This document shows, one piece after another, positions 7,666 through 10,450 of a stretch of DNA of 10,450 nt. The position numbers were made by a program, and so were the translations under genes. The notes beneath the pieces were generated by a model. That model worked only from the letters and a program-made list of their open reading frames with translations. It made no database searches and was not told where the DNA came from. The first letter of the stretch is position 1, and every line of letters begins with the position of its first letter. The DNA is from an uncultured Opitutia bacterium (GTDB lineage Bacteria > Verrucomicrobiota > Verrucomicrobiia > Opitutales > UBA953): contig CALNBE010000237.1 in assembly GCA_937874455.1 (NCBI GenBank), positions 1 through 10,450 on the forward strand, in the 5' to 3' direction.

Positions 7666-10173
7666 TCACCCTTGCCGCGTCGGCACCGGCTGCACCTGCC
7701 AGATGTCCCGGGCGTATTCGTGGATCGTCCGGTCGGAGGAAAACTTCCCGACGCGGGCAGTGTTGAGGATCGCCTTGCGCGCCCACTCCCGTTTGTCGCG
7801 GTACAACTGCGCCACCTTTTCCTGTGTGTCCACATAGGCGCGGTAGTCGGCCATCACCAAGAACGGATCGCCGTAGTCGAGGATGCTCCGCACGATCGAC
7901 GCCAGCGCGGTCGGCGCCTCCGGCGTAAAAAAGCCCGAAGAGAGCCAGTCCACCACCGCGCGCAATTCCTCGTCGGAATTGTAGTAGGTCCACGGGCTGT
8001 AGCCCTTTTCCCACAGCGCCCGCACGTCCTCCACGGTGTTGCCGAAGATAAAGATGTTCTCGTCACCCACCTCCTCCTTGATCTCCACGTTTGCGCCGTC
8101 CAGCGTGCCGATGGTCAGCGCGCCGTTCAACGCCAGCTTCATGTTGCCGGTGCCGCTGGCCTCCTTGCCCGCGGTGGAAATTTGCTCCGACAAATCCGCC
8201 GCCGGGATAATCCGCTCCGCCAGCGTCACCCGGTAATCGGGGAGGAACACCACTTTCAATTTCCCGTTGATCCGCTCGTCGTTGTTGATGCGCTCGCCGA
8301 CCACGTTGATCGCATAGATAATGTCCTTCGCCAGATCATAGCCGGGCGCGGCCTTGGCCCCGAAAATGAATACCCGCGGCACCACGTCCAGCGTCGGATT
8401 ATTCAACAGCCGGCGGTAAAGCGTCAGGATGTGCAGCAGGTTCAAATGCTGGCGCTTGTACTCGTGCAACCGCTTGATTTGCACGTCGAACAAAGCGTCG
8501 GGGCTGACTTCCACCTGGCACAGATCCTTGATGATCGCGGCCAGTTCCACCTTGTTGGCGCGCTTCACCGCCATGAATGCCTCTTGGAACTTCGCGTCGT
8601 CCGCCCATTTTTCCAGCTGGCGCAACTGATCGAGATCGCGCGTCCAGCCATCGCCAATTTTTCCGTCGATCAACGCCGACAATCGCGGATTGCAACCGCG
8701 CAGCCAGCGGCGGGGAGTGATGCCGTTGGTCTTGTTCTGGATTTTCCTGGGCCACAATTCGTCAAAATCCGCAAACAGCGATTCCTTCAACAGCTGGGTG
8801 TGCAGCGCCGCCACACCGTTGACCGCGAAACTTGCCACCACGGCCAAGTGCGCCATCCGCACCATTTTCACACTGCCTTCCTCGATGATCGAAAGCGCCT
8901 GCTTTTTGGCGCCGTCGCCCGGCCAGCGCGCCTCCACCTCGTCCAAGAACCGGCGGTTGATTTCGTAAATGATCTGCAGGTGGCGCGGCAGCACCTTTTC
9001 AAACAGCGGCACACTCCACTTTTCCAAAGCCTCGGGCAGCAGGGTGTGGTTCGTGTAGGCAAAAACCTTCGTCACCACTCCCCAGGAATCCTCCCAACCC
9101 AGCATTTCCACGTCGAGCAACAGCCGCATCAATTCCGCCACCGCAATCGCCGGATGCGTGTCGTTGAGCTGGATCGCCACCTTCTCATGGAAAGCCGACC
9201 ACCCCTGATTGCTCCGCTTGTACCGGCGGATCAAGTCCTGCAAGGAACAGGAAGCAAAGAAAATTTGCTGCACCAAGCGCAGTTCCTTCCCGACCGCAGT
9301 CTTGTCATTCGGGTAAAGCACCTTGGAAATCGTTTCGCTGATCGCCTTCTGCTGCACGGCCTCCACATAGCTGCCTTCGTTGAAGACTTTCAGGTCAAAT
9401 TCATTCGAAGCTTTCGACTCCCACAGGCGGAGAAAATTCACCGTCTGCGTGCCGTAGCCGATGATCGGGATGTCGCAGGGAATGCCCACCAGCGTCTGGC
9501 AGCCAACCCAGTGCGGGCGGAAATTGCCGTTCTTATCAAACCGGTTTTCTACCTTGCCGTAAAGGGACACCGTCACGCTGTTCTCCGGACGCCGCACCGG
9601 CCAGGGATTGCCGCCGTGCAACCAGGTGTCCGCGTTCTCAATCTGCCGCCCGTTCTCGAACGACTGCCGAAACAGCCCGAACTCGTACATGATGCCGTAA
9701 CCGACCGCCGGGTAATCCAGAGTCGCCAGCGAGTCCAGAAAACACGCCGCCAGCCGCCCCAACCCGCCGTTACCCAGCCCCATGTCCGGCTCCACCGCCA
9801 ACAGTTCCGGCCCATCAATCCCCAGTTCTTGCAACGCGGCTTCCGCGTTCCGCAAAATCCCCAAATTGCTCAGATTGTTATGCAGCAGCCGCCCCATCAG
9901 GTATTCCAACGACAAGTAGTAAACGCGCCGGGTGTTCGACTCCACATACGCCGCCTGCGTGTCAATGAAGCGCTCCAGCGTCCGGTCCTGCACCGCCAGA
10001 CAAACCGCGATCCACCAGTCGTGCGGCTGCGCCGTCACCGTGTCGCGCGCCAGCGAGCACTTCAAATGATGCAAAATACTTTTCTTCAGCGAACAAACAT
10101 CGTTGCCCAGCACTTCGACACAATCATTTGCGCCCGCGGAAGTTTTTTTGGGGGAAAGGTCCTTTTTTTTCAT
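7666..10173 (-). CDS. glgP: Glycogen/starch alpha-glucan phosphorylase
   Basis: This GT35, PLP-dependent cytoplasmic enzyme removes terminal glucose from glycogen or maltodextrin with phosphate, giving glucose-1-phosphate. The 835 residues compare with 815 for E. coli GlgP, and similarity runs end to end. Visible signatures: RRVYYLSLEYLMGRLL near 85-100, GLGNGGLGRLAACFLDS from 132, QLNDTHP at 335-341, TNHT near 380, KTNGITPRRWL, LFDVQIKRLHEYKRQ, and EASGTGNMK whose K679 is the PLP-binding lysine (rabbit muscle Lys680). The C-terminus ends FSSDRTIHEYARDIW. I chose ATG 10173. An in-frame ATG at 10188, or a GTG at 10386 adding 71 residues, would extend into non-conserved sequence. The first codons hold an A8, a C5 and an A7 run. 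No Shine-Dalgarno is evident. It is divergent from dapL and convergent with the HAD gene. No other glycogen gene is in view, so glycogen versus maltodextrin preference is open. Confidence -1.
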   Translation of the reverse strand: MKKKDLSPKKTSAGANDCVEVLGNDVCSLKKSILHHLKCSLARDTVTAQPHDWWIAVCLAVQDRTLERFIDTQAAYVESNTRRVYYLSLEYLMGRLLHNNLSNLGILRNAEAALQELGIDGPELLAVEPDMGLGNGGLGRLAACFLDSLATLDYPAVGYGIMYEFGLFRQSFENGRQIENADTWLHGGNPWPVRRPENSVTVSLYGKVENRFDKNGNFRPHWVGCQTLVGIPCDIPIIGYGTQTVNFLRLWESKASNEFDLKVFNEGSYVEAVQQKAISETISKVLYPNDKTAVGKELRLVQQIFFASCSLQDLIRRYKRSNQGWSAFHEKVAIQLNDTHPAIAVAELMRLLLDVEMLGWEDSWGVVTKVFAYTNHTLLPEALEKWSVPLFEKVLPRHLQIIYEINRRFLDEVEARWPGDGAKKQALSIIEEGSVKMVRMAHLAVVASFAVNGVAALHTQLLKESLFADFDELWPRKIQNKTNGITPRRWLRGCNPRLSALIDGKIGDGWTRDLDQLRQLEKWADDAKFQEAFMAVKRANKVELAAIIKDLCQVEVSPDALFDVQIKRLHEYKRQHLNLLHILTLYRRLLNNPTLDVVPRVFIFGAKAAPGYDLAKDIIYAINVVGERINNDERINGKLKVVFLPDYRVTLAERIIPAADLSEQISTAGKEASGTGNMKLALNGALTIGTLDGANVEIKEEVGDENIFIFGNTVEDVRALWEKGYSPWTYYNSDEELRAVVDWLSSGFFTPEAPTALASIVRSILDYGDPFLVMADYRAYVDTQEKVAQLYRDKREWARKAILNTARVGKFSSDRTIHEYARDIWQVQPVPTRQG

Positions 10174-10386
10174 GGGATGATTTCTCATTTGGATAAAACC
10201 GCCAGTTACAACCGATATGCCTACGCGATAAATCTTTCTTCCGCAATGGCAACTTGTCCTTCGCATGAAAAACGTGCGTGACATCGGCATGGCAAATTTC
10301 CTCCAAGCACGTCGCCGGCCAATTTTGCCGAAAAAGTTTTTTGATTTCGCCCCAACTCCCTGTTTCCTTCCGCTCTCGCACACCAC
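10174..10386. promoter_or_regulatory. Divergent intergenic region between glgP and dapL
   Basis: This 213-bp gap should contain the promoters for glgP (minus) and dapL (plus). I could not identify a convincing sigma-70-type -35/-10 pair or operator on either strand. It is richer in A/T runs than its flanks (for example the AAAAAGTTTTTTGATTT stretch near 10330-10346). Neither start has a Shine-Dalgarno. The glgP frame stays open across the whole gap, but this sequence lacks phosphorylase similarity, so I treat it as non-coding. Confidence -1.
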
Positions 10387-10450
10387 ATGGCCTACCTCAA
10401 CGAAAACTACTTGAAACTGAAAACCGGATACCTCTTCCCGAAAATTTCCC
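10387..10450 (+). CDS. dapL: LL-diaminopimelate aminotransferase, N-terminal fragment (runs off the right edge)
   Basis: Only 21 codons are in the window. They read MAYLNENYLKLKTGYLF followed by PKIS, which matches the well-conserved N-terminus of DapL proteins (M-A-x-I/L-N-E-N-Y-L-K-L ... Y-L-F). DapL is a PLP enzyme that converts tetrahydrodipicolinate and glutamate directly to LL-diaminopimelate, bypassing the succinylase or acetylase route to lysine and peptidoglycan. It occurs in chlamydiae, Verrucomicrobiota, cyanobacteria, plants and others. The PLP lysine and other catalytic residues lie outside the window, so the call rests on the N-terminal motif alone. The start codon is clear. No Shine-Dalgarno is visible. 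Confidence -1.
   Translation, partial: MAYLNENYLKLKTGYLFPKIS

Noticed and set aside
6579..7835. 418-codon minus-strand open frame across the HAD gene and the convergent gap
   Set aside because: It spans the bidirectional terminator and overlaps both the HAD gene and the end of glgP. No recognisable domain.
7621..10281. 886-codon open frame on the plus strand opposite glgP
   Set aside because: It is antisense to a clear, full-length glycogen phosphorylase. Its translation is rich in His, Arg, Gln and Val as expected from a shadow of C-ending codons, and shows no family motif.
10174..10386. 71-residue N-terminal extension of glgP from GTG 10386
   Set aside because: The extension has no phosphorylase similarity, would abut the dapL start codon, and gives a protein longer than the family. 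ATG 10173 gives a normal length.

Overview
The window reads like a chromosomal segment of a GC-rich, Gram-negative-type bacterium, most likely Verrucomicrobiota (Opitutia-like). That placement is an inference. It rests on the gene set (a DapL-type lysine/peptidoglycan pathway, GT35 glycogen phosphorylase, a large secreted repeat-bearing protease), on the strong C-ending codon bias of the housekeeping genes, and on the near absence of Shine-Dalgarno sequences before their starts. No gene here is diagnostic of a phylum by itself.

Layout, left to right. (1) Positions 1-2032, minus strand: a secreted kexin-like S8 serine protease with a P (proprotein convertase) domain. It runs off the left edge inside a block of near-identical 63-bp tandem repeats. 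(2) 2033-2196: divergent intergenic region. (3) 2197-5448, plus: carB, the large subunit of carbamoyl phosphate synthetase, intact and closed by a clear hairpin terminator at 5475-5506. (4) 5610-6536, plus: class I mannose-6-phosphate isomerase. (5) 6624-7562, plus: a NagD-like HAD phosphatase with an unusual basic C-terminal tail. (6) 7591-7645: a strong bidirectional terminator plus a second hairpin, between convergent genes. (7) 7666-10173, minus: glycogen phosphorylase. (8) 10174-10386: divergent intergenic region. (9) 10387-10450, plus: the first 21 codons of dapL (LL-diaminopimelate aminotransferase).

Most of the window is housekeeping metabolism. CarB supplies carbamoyl phosphate for pyrimidines and arginine. 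ManA links fructose-6-phosphate to mannose-6-phosphate. GlgP releases glucose-1-phosphate from glycogen. DapL makes LL-diaminopimelate for lysine and cell wall. The genes do not form one operon: orientation changes three times, and terminators separate carB from manA and the HAD gene from glgP. Only manA and the HAD gene, 87 bp apart on one strand, could share a transcript.

The unusual part is the left 2 kb. The protease has no room for the usual inhibitory propeptide, carries a eukaryote-like P domain, continues into a beta-rich tail with 21-residue repeats that look recently duplicated, and is visibly lower in GC than carB. I found no CRISPR array, tRNA, rRNA, transposase or prophage gene. 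I do not see convincing evidence for a wholly new multi-gene system.
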